64,000 nt of DNA from Himantopus leucocephalus (taxonomy: Eukaryota > Chordata > Aves > Charadriiformes > Recurvirostridae), in assembly GCA_003993805.1 (NCBI GenBank), contig RSEF01000001.1:211200863-211264862 (forward strand), read 5' to 3'. The stretch's first letter is position 1. Each line of letters starts with the position of its first letter. This document shows, piece after piece, positions 37,269-48,383 of the stretch. A program made the translations under genes and the position numbers. The notes beneath the pieces are model-generated. The model worked only from the letters and a program-made list of their open reading frames with translations. It did no database searches and had not been told where the DNA came from.

Positions 37269-38565
37269 TTCCTCTGATAAATATAGGCTGACTTAGTTGC
37301 AGAAACGATGCTGGGGCCAGACTGTGACCTGCACTGTAATGTTGAGGCAAAGCCCGGAGGAAAGTTTGTCTGTGCTTCTGAGATTAGGATCCAACTTCTT
37401 TTTTTAGGTCCCATGTAACACCTCATTGTTACAAAACCCCTGAGAGCACTGTCAGACAAATCCTGCTACGTAGGAGGATATCGGTATTATCACTGATAAA
37501 GTTACAAAGGCACAGCTGATAAGGAAATGCCCAACTTCCACTTAAGTATTGATTGCCATGGACTTACTCTGGATATGCCAGTATATTTGGAACCACTCGG
37601 CTGTTTTTTTTGGCTATCTGACATACAATAAAAAACCCCACCATTTTCTTTTCCTTTTTTTTTGGCTATTTGTAATCAAAACCTGCAGAAAAAGAAATAG
37701 CCATCACAACAGTTAGGGAGTGTGTGGCTCATGCAAAAGCTTGAAAAAGAAACACTTTTTGCAAAGAGCCCTATACATCCCAGGTGTGGACAGTTTGAGT
37801 GAAGGGACAGAGTCAGCACCAAACTTAACTTGCCCTGGCGCCTCCCTGGGAAACATCTGCCAGGGACTCACATGTGTCTGTAGTAAGGTAGCGCTTGCTC
37901 ACGTACCCTTGTTTGTCAAAGTTGCAGCAGGATGGCGTGGGGAGATGCCATGTCTCCAGCCATTTCAAGATTTATAGATTAACAACCACACCTTGAAATA
38001 CCATCTTCTCATGAGCCGGGCAGCCGGTCAAGAGCCAGGAGCATGCTTTCATGTGTGGTCAGTATGCAACTCTGATTTACGAGCGAGTGCTGCATTTTGT
38101 ACTGGTTGCAGATGCCTGTCTGTTTTTGACAGCATGATCTCATTGCTATTTAAGTGAAAGATGACTGTTATGTTATACTGCTGGTGAGCAGGAAAACTAT
38201 GGTAGAATATGAAACGATCGAGAGCCGGGAGTTATTCTCCATTGCAAAATCCTCTCTGGCAGGCTTGTGGGTTGCTACCGTCTACTGGAGGTGCACTTCC
38301 AACATGGTATGGAGCAAGGAGCCAGTACTGTGGTCCCTGTGGGCACCCGCGGGCAAAGCAAACAGGCAGCCTGGCAGCGTTCCTTGAATGAGCACAAGGA
38401 GGCAGGTTGGAGAGTTGTTTTTGAACAAAGAGATAGTGAGACATCTAAACCAGGAAAGCCAAGTTCTGCAAACCAGTACAGTGTGTCCTAAAAAGCAGTA
38501 AACATCATTAAAATGATTTAATGATTTTTATATATGTGCGTTCTACCTTCTTTCTGGCCAGACTG

Positions 38566-38698
38566 TAGAATCATAGAATCATCTAGGTTGGAAAAGACCT
38601 TTAAGATCATTGAGTCCAAACATTAATGTAACACTGCCAAGTCCACCATTAAACCATGTCCCTAAGCACCACATCTACACATCTTTTAAATACCTCTG
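38566..38698 (-). repeat. CR1 3' fragment
   Basis: The plus strand reads 'tagaatcatagaatcatcta', then 'ggttggaaaagacctttaag' and, further on, 'accatgtccctaagcacca', the reverse complement of a CR1 3' region of the type containing 'catgtccctaagtgcc'. A different subfamily from the copies at 25.1 and 60.0 kb. Confidence 0.9.
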
Positions 38699-40431
38699 AT
38701 TTTCCTGCATGCAACTGGGCACTACTCTGTCTTTTACATCCATCCTTCTCATACTTCTTGCTCGTCAGTTGCTAGCCAGTGTGCACCTTCTTCTCCCTCC
38801 CTCCAAAGAAGCTTCTCTAAGAGCTTTCTGGCTCTAGAGTAACAAGCGTAGAAGTAAGAGATGGTCTCAGAGTGCAGAAGTGAGTTTTCATAGGCTGCTC
38901 CAGCTGGTGACTGTAGCGAAGCTATAAACAGTTAGCCTGCTAAAGATGTTCCCAAAGTCTTGCTCAGCATGATAACACAAGGCTGGGAGCCAAGGGTTAG
39001 GTAATACAGTAAGTACTTTACCAACACAATTGCTGAGCCAAAAGCAGAGTGCAAAGTGAAACACTTAAAAGTGTTTATTGAACTTCAGAGTGCTCTGATC
39101 AGGCTGTGAAGACACGACTGCCCTTTGCTTCACCGTACCTCCATCATGATGATCACCTTCTCATCAAGGAGGCAGGTTTACTAAAGGCCCAGGAAAACTA
39201 CCTCGGCATCAGGAACGGGAAGGAGAAGCGGGTTCAGCTCCAACCTCCAAGTAAATATAAGTCTTTGGGTATTAAGTGCTGAAAGCTGCGTAAGTGCAGG
39301 AAAATGGTTCCTGGATTGTGTCTTAGGGCTGATAGTGCTGTGTCTTACAGGATATGTTTTGGTTTTCCTCATCATCATATTTCTACAAGTGTGCTGGAGA
39401 GAGTCACCACTTAGCAGTGGGCTTGGCTGGGCCCTGCTAGGAGCAGGTGGATCGCCCCATGCTCTTACACACAAAGTTCATGTCCATGTGAGTGAAGACT
39501 GTCATGCTCTGCTGATATAAAATGAAGTAAATAGAATTGTGCCAACTGATAGCAAGCGCAGACCTTACCCAAAGGTTGCAGCTAACCTTGGTGTTTAGAA
39601 AAATAGGGGCTAGATGAAGTCTGAATCTTGTTTTGGATTCCTAATTCTTCCCCAGGAGATAATTTCCAACCTGGTGCATAGTCTGTATCCTTAAACGTTC
39701 TAGGATGAAAGGCCAGGTTGAAAGAGAAAATATGAATTAACTCACACCCCTGCTCAGGGCTTTTGTTCAAATATAAGATACACCTCAGTTGAACATCAAG
39801 GAATTCATCACCTCATTAAGACCATCATATTAGACATTCTCTTGCCTGAGTCCTCTGAGAAACCGGAACCTCTAAATGTGCTCCAGGCACACACACCCTT
39901 CCCCATCAGTCCTTGCAGCTCTTCCCCTGGGTCGTTCCTTCCAGAAGGGTCAGGGTGGAGGCGCTAGACCCCATCTCTGTCATTGGCCTGGGGTTGGACC
40001 CCATCTCTCTGTTGTTGAACTGGGGAGCAGTACATTGACCCTGAAGGTGGGAAGTGCAGGTGGGAGGCTGCAGGTTTCCATCCACACCCCAGTGACCCCA
40101 CAGGCTGTCACTGACAGATGAGGGGAAGCTGGAGGATGCTCCAGTCTCCTCTGGCAGTTGTGCCCTGGGAGGTTTTGGGACTGACCAAATGGGTGAGGGG
40201 ACACCAGTGATGGTATTTTGGGAACTAGGGCTCATCTGGGGCATGGAGCAGTGCTAGGTCCCAACACCAGGCCTCCCCCACCTCCATGAGACTTTTCTTC
40301 ATTCATCCAGGGTCGTTTTAAATGTCAGGAGCAGCAGGGGCTTCCCCCCATACCCAGGAGCCACGGGCACTGCCTGATGCATTCCTCTGTTAGGCCGTTC
40401 CTCCCTACATCTCGAGCTTTGCCTGCTGTGA

Positions 40432-40537
40432 TGCTTTGAGCAACCTGGTCTAGTGGAAGCTGTCCACGGCAGGGGGTTGGAACTAGCTGATCTTTAAGGT
40501 CCCTTCCAACCTAACCCATTCTATGATTCTATGATTC
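40432..40537 (+). repeat. CR1 3' end
   Basis: Contains 'gagcaacctggtctagtgg', 'ggcagggggttggaactagc', 'ctttaaggtcccttccaacc' and two terminal octamers (attctatg attctatg). Complete CR1 3' terminus in sense orientation. Confidence 0.93.
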
Positions 40538-41063
40538 ATTTTCTCAAATCAGAAGTGACACCCTATTCCATGAGCCATTCTGTGCAACGTTTTTTCTGAG
40601 TCCCTTAGCAAGGAAGAAAGAAAGAAGAGCAACCTCAGATGGCACCAGGTGGCTGAAAGATGGACATTCCCACTGTTTCTGTACGAGTCCTGAGTGTTTC
40701 CATATTTTTCTTTGCTTCTTTCAGAAGATGGTTATATCCTTCCGCTGCTCCCTCTGCTCCTGTACCCAGCAGCTCATCTTTCAAGGCTCTGCAGAACTGG
40801 ACTGCCTTTGCTTAGGGCATCATCACTCAAAATCCTCGGTTGTCAATATGACATTTCCAGGTATAACATTACAATGCTGCTGTTCAAGTTTTAGCACTCA
40901 AATCCTCAGCAATGTGGGAGGGAAAAAAAAATAAACAACTGAACATATTTCTGTGTTTGCTTTAAAGATGTTTTCACAAATGGGGTGTGGGAGTTATTTT
41001 GCTCAGAATGAGTGGGTGCTGAAAAATGGTGCCAACAGTTGAAATTTGAAAGACACCTGAGAA

Positions 41064-41073
41064 AGATCAAAGG
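41064..41073 (+). promoter_or_regulatory. TCF/LEF binding motif
   Basis: AGATCAAAGG is the optimal TCF/LEF sequence (core WWCAAAG) used by Wnt/beta-catenin targets. It is a single site in unique sequence. Shorter matches occur elsewhere (for example 5033-5040 and 54110-54119) and some lie in CR1, so chance is possible. Confidence 0.3.
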
Positions 41074-42704
41074 GGTCATCAGGCAAGCCAGCATGGAAGA
41101 GCCAGCAGCTGTGAAAGCATGAGCTGGAGAGGCCCTGGCTGAGTTTTGGCTGTGCCTTCTGAAGGTAATACAGAAGTTTGGATGTGCTATGGAGGAAAGC
41201 AGAATCTGGGTGTAACATCACTGTTTGGAGCACAGGAAAGGGAAGACTCAACCAAGTCAAGATGCAGGGGAAAAGGGGGGATAGGAGATGGAGATGTCTG
41301 GAGAGGGAAGGTGCTGCTTGCCTTTTCTCTACTCAGTGAGTAACAGCAGTGTCAAATCTTCCTTATGCTTTATACCTATCCTACATGTCTGTTATGGGTT
41401 GGGTATTTGAAGGTGTCCATGGCAGTCTGGTTCCCAGTTCCCACCAAGCTTTGAGGCAACGTGGATGCTCAGCTGTCACAAAGTGACCTTGAAAAATCTC
41501 ATCCAATGTGTGGAGAGAAAAACAACTCTCTTAGACAGCAGCTTCAATGAATGTGTAATGCTCGCTGGCACCAGGCTGGGACACGAGATGAAAGCTGACT
41601 CAGAAAGGAGATTACCTCCTACTGCATGACTTCACTGCTTTCAGGAGTAACCAGGTGTTTCTTGAGAGACTCCCATCCACCCTGACCGAGGACACCCACT
41701 GCGCGGGTGGAGGGTGGTGGGAAGAGAGAAGGGGGAAGATCATTGGGCAAATTATCTAATTGCAGGAATTGATCAATGTGACACACTGCAGGTATAAACA
41801 TTTCTGAAACATGCTCTTTTCAGATGAATCAGAGGAAAATTCAAAACAAAACAACATAGCAGAGACAAGGATGGGATTATTTTTTAAAAATTATTTATAA
41901 AGCTGATCAATGGTTCTAGTGGCCTCATCTAGGCATTGAGCAGAAGTGCATAACCCCATAGTTTATAATCTACAAGGCAGACACTCAAGGAGATGACGAG
42001 TGGGATTTGCAAATGTGCTTAAATGTTTTAGCAGCAGAGCTTCCCCTGTTTCAGCGGGACACATGTCCTTGGTGGACAAAAACATGCACAAGTGTTTTTG
42101 AGAATCTTGCCCTAAGGGATTTTGCAGAGAGAGGCGTAAGTTACATGAGGGGTTGGGTTTAGCCTTCTCCTGCTCTCCTCATTCCCATTCAGGGCCTTAT
42201 CCATTATAGACTAGGCAAGTCTTACCCATGCAGTTTCAGTCACAGCCTTCTTGAAGGTCACCAAAAAGTCTGAGGAAGTTTGCAGAACATTATAATAAGA
42301 ATAAGTCAAGCTTACAAAATTCTCCAGTCTTCAGGCCAGCCAGAGGCTTGCACCAAGACAGCTGTGCCAAAGTTGTGCCTTTTGTTTTTAAAACATGGAA
42401 GTCCACTCCATGTGAATGTTTTAAGGGGAGGATTGCGCTGGAAAAATGGCACAGGAGGGATGTAACTCCGCAATTAGACCTTGCTGGGGAACTGTGTCAC
42501 ATCCCTGCTGGCGTCTTGTCACATTTGATGTGGGAGCAGGGTTTCTTCACCATGGTGTCCACCCTTCCCCTCACCTGATTAGCAGCTCTTTCCCAAGCAC
42601 AGCTGAGCTCACGAAATGGGGCTGCAATGAAAGTACGGTGTGTTCACACGGTTTGCCACCCGCCTCTCAGTCGTGTGACAGGCACAGGCCTTGTTTTGGA
42701 GGCT

Positions 42705-42728
42705 GATAGCCCACTCTGGTGGGCTATC
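42705..42728. repeat. Perfect short hairpin, 10-bp arms
   Basis: gatagcccac (42705-42714) and gtgggctatc (42719-42728) are exact reverse complements with a 4-base loop TCTG. The stem stops abruptly at both ends. Confidence 0.85.
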
Positions 42729-43103
42729 TGTCTCCTGCCAGCTGGCCTGAGCATCCAGACACTTTCCTGGCCTGCTGTCCTGGTTTACGGTAGAACAGAA
42801 CATCTGTCATTCATTTTAGCAGCCAGCCCAGGCCAAAACACGACACCTGCTTAATGAATACAATGGTATATGGACATACACTCTGGCTCCAGGAGCCTTG
42901 CTCCTCGGTAAGTCAGTTAAGGTACTTCTCCTGGTATAAGAGGATCTCCATGTGGGGATAATCCAGCTCTGCACAAGGACAAGCCTTCCCCACCAAGAGG
43001 GGAAACTCATTTTTTAACATAGATGTGGCCCCCAATGAACCACAATGTGTATGAGCAGAACCAAAACTGACTGTTTTCACTTGCTGATGCTTACAGTTTG
43101 AAA

Positions 43104-43212
43104 GGAAGTGCAGCCTTGCACAGATGAGCCCTCCGTCCTCAAGTTGTCTTGTAGAATTTCATCCGAGTGGCAGGAATAAATAGGCTGGCTTTTGGCACCA
43201 AGCATTGACCCC
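43104..43212 (+). repeat. Direct duplication, copy 1, ends at a single N
   Basis: 109-bp segment repeated at 43215-43323 with three transitions seen, joined by a single N at 43213. Same pattern as the duplications at 18.5, 33.7 and 34.5 kb. Confidence 0.95.
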
Positions 43213-43214
43213 NC

Positions 43215-43323
43215 GGAAGTGCAGCCTCGCACAGATGAACCCTCCGTCCTCAAGTTGTCTTGTAGAATTTCATCCAAGTGGCAGGAATAAATAGGCTGGC
43301 TTTTGGCACCAAGCATTGACCCC
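43215..43323 (+). repeat. Direct duplication, copy 2
   Basis: Second copy of the 109-bp segment at 43104. Likely the alternate haplotype. Confidence 0.95.
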
Positions 43324-46300
43324 TTTCAAGAAGCATGAGATTGTCAGAGGGGATTTCAGAGGGTGCCCAGGTATTAAAACATCTGCACAGAGGGAAGCTC
43401 ATAACATCCTTTCCTCAAAATTTCAGTACTTCCTTCTTCTGTGCCGGTGCCTTACTCCTCCGGGGAGGGTTACACAAAGGGCACAGTCAGGTTCTCACTT
43501 CAGGACCATCAAAAGGGGAAGCCTAGAGCTGAAAATCAGCACCTGCTGCAAATTTTGGATTTGCAGTTCCCACAACTTGCCAGGCATGCAGCATCCTGCA
43601 CAGGAGATTTTGCAGTGGGCTGATTTTTGAGACACGTGCAAGGAAATTAAAGGGGAGGAATTAAATCTTAGAGTGTGAATAAACAGGATTCAGAGTCTGA
43701 GCACTTTTAAGCATGCAGAAGCTGCAAGAGGAAATCTTCCTTACAATGTTCTGCTCCTTCCTGCCTCCTAATCATGTTCATTTGGGGATGGTTCTGTAAA
43801 GGAAAGCCATGAAGCATCAGCTCAGTGTTGCCTGAGGTGCCTGCAACTCCCTGTCACACTGACATCTCAGGTTGCAGTCTCACCTCTCTCAAGTCAGCAC
43901 ACATTTCAGAAAGTCACCATTAACCTGCTGCTGGCCTCTCCCTCTCCTGGTCCCACACCCTCTTCTCCACCAGGCTGTTAGGAACAAGCCAACATGGGGA
44001 TGGGCGGTGGGGAAGCAGTAGCTAAATAAAGATATGAAAACACTGTTGCATTGTACTTAATTTTTTTTCCTTTCTTTTTAATTGGAAGCCTAACTGAAGC
44101 TAGATTTTGCTTAGGGAAGTAGTTGAAACATCCATAGCTTTTAAAAAATATGACACTCAGCTGGAAGGGCTCAGCCCTTCTAAGCAAGGAAGGTTTGGTG
44201 TTGGCATTTGTTGAATCATCATGAGGAACTAAAGATGTCTTCTTTACAATACATTAAGCAAGCCAACGTCTGTGCTACACTGATCTTTCACCATTAGAAA
44301 GCAGAAATGGAAAAGTGTCATTATGGTCTGGTAGGGGAGAGATGACTGAGATTTGGGCTCTGGGAAGTTTAGCGTTCAATGTCTCTGGGTACGAGGACTG
44401 GCAGTGTGAGATCTTGCTCTGGTCACACATCCCTATGTTGGGTGGGGAGCCGCTATCTAATGCAATCTGAGGAGTTTACTTTAAAAGTGCATGTTTTGTG
44501 TCTTGAGCTGCCTTCTTGACATTAAAGCTCCAGACGTGCAGGCTGCAAGAGACCTGCTGGGTCAGCAAGCCTGGTCCCTTTCTACAGCCAAAACATCAAA
44601 TGGTGCCTACCATACCCTCATGAACATCTGGTTTTAAGCAGCTACAGCATCCTGCTCCTGCTGAAAGACTCCTCCTGTACTGCTGAGCAGACTAAACTCA
44701 CTGCTGGTTTATATCCACTTGTTGTTGGGCTAATATTATCTCCAGCTTGAACAGTTTTTCTCCTTCCCAGGTTTTTGTCCTGGTGATCTCATAGACAGCA
44801 ATCCTATCCATCAGGCTTCATTTACCGGGTCAAACATCTCCAGCTCTTTTCACACCTTGGGAGCAGCTTGGCACAAGCAACTCCTAGCAAGGGCTAAGAT
44901 ACGTTTCCCTGGGGCTGGGCTGTAAATGTCCCTGTGGGCTTGTACAGGGGACCTGTCAGCACAGGTCCCTGCTTCATGCACATGGGGGGAAGCGAAGCCT
45001 TGCACCCTTCTGAGCAGTTGGTGGCCAGGTCACCAGTACCCTGGGCTTCCCTGAAGCCTTGCAACTGCCCGCTGAGGGCAGAAGGATGCTGCCTCTGAGA
45101 GCATCGCCGAGCAGCTCATCCTGTGGGGTGGTGTGGAGAGGCGGTTGACCCCAGAGGCAGGGGAACACCAGCCGGCTCCAGCAAGGGTGGCGAGAGCAGG
45201 ATGGTGTCCTTGTTCCTCCTCCTGTCCTGGCCTGCAGCATGCCCAGAGCCTCCCTGTGGTCACTTGTTGGGGTGAGTAGTTTGTCTCTGGCTTTGTGCTC
45301 TTCATCTGTGACCTCCCAAGGAGCTGGCAGCCCAGCATCAGTAAGACCTTCCAGATGGAAAAGTGTTTAAGGAAGGCTCTTGGTACGCAATGAATTGCCT
45401 ACGATCTCCCTTGTGAAGACTTAACATTTTTGCTTCCTGGCTTTGCTGTCAAAACTGCAAAGATGGAGTATCATTTCCATTTTTTATCCCCCTCGCTTCT
45501 TCGCGTATAATGCCCAGTTATGTTGAATCTGGCCCCAAAGTGCATTTGCTGGCCAAGCAGGTGTGGAAGAAGCTGTGCGGTGTGAATACAGCAGGTTCGT
45601 GAGGGATGTGCAATGAGAGGATCTGTAAGGAAAGCAAACTCAAAATGAGCCTGAATGAAGATACAAGACCACCCAGACACAGGCAACAGGGCTGTCTGGG
45701 ACACCCCCACAAATCTGGGAATGCCCACAACCTTTGGGAGCAGCAGCTAAAGGTGAGGTGGGGAAGCCCTAGGGCATCTCAAATGGGTTTAGAAGCCGAA
45801 GTTTAGGCAAAGGAGCCCCCGACCTCTAGTAACTAGAATGGGAGCCCCGATATCCAGATTGCAAGTAAACAGCCATACGGTAGAGGCTTCAGGTGCCTGA
45901 AGGTAAAGGTGAATCCCACCCTAAATGTCATAAATATGTTTAGGACCTTATCCATAATCTGCCTCTGATATTTGTATGGGGACCCACTGCTGCATGCTGG
46001 AAGCACCTTCTGCAAAGCAGGACTGGAACATTCTCTGATGTAAAAGAAATTGTGTAATAGGCGTAAAAGAAATTTGAAGTGTTTAAATTTGGCATACTTC
46101 TGGTATATTGATGTAACTACATATTTTTGGCATGCAGTTGCATCTTAAGGAAGTGAAACAAATACGTGCCTGTCTACCGCAGCCTCTGTGTTTACCCAGC
46201 ACTGAATCCGACAGCGCAGGCAGACACTCGCTCTTCTGCAATATTTCCTTTCCGAGCGGATGGCAGAGGAAGGCCATGTTTAAGCTGCTCTACGACATGA

Positions 46301-46699
46301 GCTGTGACACGTGCTGGAGGCCTGGTCTGCAGGGTCTGAGCCTGACCACAGCACGTTTCTCTACTGTGGCCTGAAAATTCAGGTTTCGTTTGGTGAAAAT
46401 AAGCCAGGAGAGAAGGAGGATTCTCACCTTAATACGATTTCAGAGCAAAACGAGGGTAGGGACCTGGATCCAGGAGTTTAAAACATTCCCATCTTGAAAT
46501 TTAGGTCCAATTACTGCAGAAAAGTGCACCCGCACAAATATTTTGAGACTGACACGTGCACTGCGCCTGCACCCATGGGACTGACCGTATTCCCATCCAC
46601 CAGTTATGGGCGCTGCCTGGCTGCAAAACGGGCCGGGACTCATCCCCCTCTTTTCGCCCGCAGGAGGAGCTGTGCCATCTAATGGCTCAGGAAATCTGA

Positions 46700-46815
46700 T
46701 TTTTCTCTTTCTGGCATAACTCCTGACCCACTGTATGACCTTTGGTGAGCTACATAGGTGCCTCAGCACTCGTTCTCTCACTTCAAAAAATAGGACAACA
46801 ATAGCTACCTTGTAC
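46700..46815 (-). repeat. MIR-like SINE remnant
   Basis: The plus strand reads 'ctgtatgacctttggtgagc', 'gtgcctcag', then 'cttcaaaaaataggacaaca' and 'atagctacctt'. This follows the reverse complement of the MIR core in order (tgtgaccttgggcaag, gtgcctcagttt, aaaatggggataataatagctacct). It is heavily diverged, as expected for such an old SINE in a bird. Confidence 0.5.
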
Positions 46816-47124
46816 ATGGGGAGAGGGCTGTAAAGGTGGAGCTTCTGCTGGAACACAGACTCACGCTCAGTATATTGCTTGATACATTCATAAACAGGAT
46901 CGTAGGACACCTTTCTATGAGCAAGAAACTCAATTCAGCACACCCAGTTCCATAGTTCCCAGTCCTGACTATGAAAACTACGAACCCATATCTTGCAAAA
47001 AAAGAGTCCAGCCAAAGGGAAAAGCTGTTTGATTAAACAGCCCCTGTTGTAAGCACCAAATATATCACACGTGCAAACAGACCCTAAGTCCAGACCTCGG
47101 GAGCCAGTTGCCCAGATGCCTTTG

Positions 47125-47215
47125 AGGATCTGGGCCTAAGGGCTCATTCCAACCAGCTGAAGTCAATGGGACTATCCCTATATTTAAGTTTTTGCTGGAT
47201 GACAGCCAAAGGCTC
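47125..47215 (+). repeat. Ancient amniote interspersed repeat remnant, family unresolved
   Basis: 'ctcattccaaccagctgaag', 'tcaatgggactatccc', 'taagtttttgctggat' follow the phrase 'ctgaagtcaatgggacta..taagt..gcaggat' that recurs in reptile and bird genomes. I cannot name the family with certainty. Confidence 0.4.
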
Positions 47216-47458
47216 AGCATCTTGCAGAACTGGCTCTCATGATGCTGCATTCCTTAATAGCTGGGAAAGAGAGCAAAGCAATGTATAGCAGAAAGTGTCC
47301 ATCTATATTAGCGGGTATTAGTAACCACTTTTAAAGGCCTAATCTATGTAAAAATGTTTTCACCCCACCATCAGCAACTTCCCAGCAAAGGCAGGAATTT
47401 CCCACGGTTGACATGCCCTGAGCAAACAGAGGAGCTGAAACAAAGAGCTGGATAATTA

Positions 47459-47525
47459 GCTCGGAGGGGAGGCGTTCCCGCGCAGCGCAGGGTAACTGCC
47501 TCGCGCAGCTGTGATGGGGCTCGAT
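47459..47525. promoter_or_regulatory. Tiny CpG cluster
   Basis: About eight CpGs in some 65 bp ('ttcccgcgcagcgcaggg' and 'tgcctcgcgcagctg'). Too short for a CpG island by the usual definitions; recorded because the neighbourhood is CpG-poor. Confidence 0.25.
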
Positions 47526-48159
47526 GGAGTGACCTGGAAAACAGACCTCACTTTTAAAGTGCAGAGGGTGAGGGTTTGAGTTGTGCCTTTTTAATTTTAA
47601 ACAGTGCTGCCTGTGGCTTTACAGCTTCATGCAAAGGCGGGCAGACAAACTGAAGTATGAAAGGAGCCTTATTAAAACACACCATACATTATGTATGAAC
47701 TTGAACTCTTCCTGACCTCCGCAGTCCTGGATCCGCCCCAATCCATAAACAGCTTGGGCCAAATTTTGTGCTGCTGCAGTAAGTAATTTGAATAAAATCA
47801 CAAGCTGTTATTTTCAAGACAGTATCCCCAGCTAAGAAAGCTGAGGGTGCCGTGTATTACAAAGATGCCTCTCTCTGAAATGTACCTGAATAATGTAGTT
47901 AGATGTAAACAGTTGTCTGTAGCTACGAAGCCCCTGTAAGCCGAAGCGCAGCCCCCTTCCGAGCAAGCTGTTGGCATTGCTTCATTGCCACTCACCAGAA
48001 AAAGTATATTTAGAGTGGCAAATGTATAATTGCAGTTAGAGCTGGTTGAAATATTCATCATGAATACATGACCTGGTACAACAAGCTGTTTCTTGGACCA
48101 CAGATTCTTTAACCTGATCTTGATTATTGCAAAAGGCTCATATTTAGCATTGGATATTC

Positions 48160-48175
48160 TTTTTTTTTTTTTTTT
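48160..48175. repeat. Poly(T) run of 16
   Basis: Sixteen consecutive T. It could be the A-tail of a reverse-strand retrocopy, but the sequence to its right is not recognisable as one. Confidence 0.95.
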
Positions 48176-48375
48176 GCTGAACTATACACAAACAGGCTGA
48201 GCCACACGGTTGTTTGCGGGCTCTTCAGCTCAGCTGTTTGCTTCTCCCAGCGTATGATAGGTCACCCGGCTCACAAGTTGTTGCTTCTCTTCCCTGATTC
48301 TCCACCTCACACGTTTCATAAGTCTGAAATGTTATATTAAATATTCTGGTTTCTATGCAAAGTATCTTCATTAAT

Positions 48376-48383
48376 ATGCAAAT
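48376..48383 (+). promoter_or_regulatory. Octamer (POU) motif
   Basis: Exact ATGCAAAT, preceded by CATTAAT, in an AT-rich stretch that also has 'tatgcaaag' about 20 bp to its left. This suggests a homeodomain/POU-type site cluster. A single 8-mer is weak evidence. Confidence 0.25.

Larger units (their letters stand above)
35064..40431. other. Intergenic, no gene seen
   Basis: Includes an alternating purine-pyrimidine tract (35194), the second assembly gap (36237) and two CR1 fragments. Sequence becomes more GC-rich than at the left. Open frames around 35453-36486 run across N bases and have no support. Confidence 0.55.
40538..46699. other. Intergenic, no gene seen
   Basis: Holds the TCF/LEF site at 41064, the hairpin at 42705 and the duplication at 43104. 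Many short open frames on both strands overlap each other and none shows a domain. Confidence 0.5.

Noticed and set aside
43077..43316. Open frame with an internal repeated protein segment
   Set aside because: The repeat in the translation is produced by the single-N duplicated segment at 43104-43323, not by a repeat protein.
46440..46910. 156-residue open frame on the minus strand
   Set aside because: It overlaps the MIR-like remnant and shows no protein-family features.
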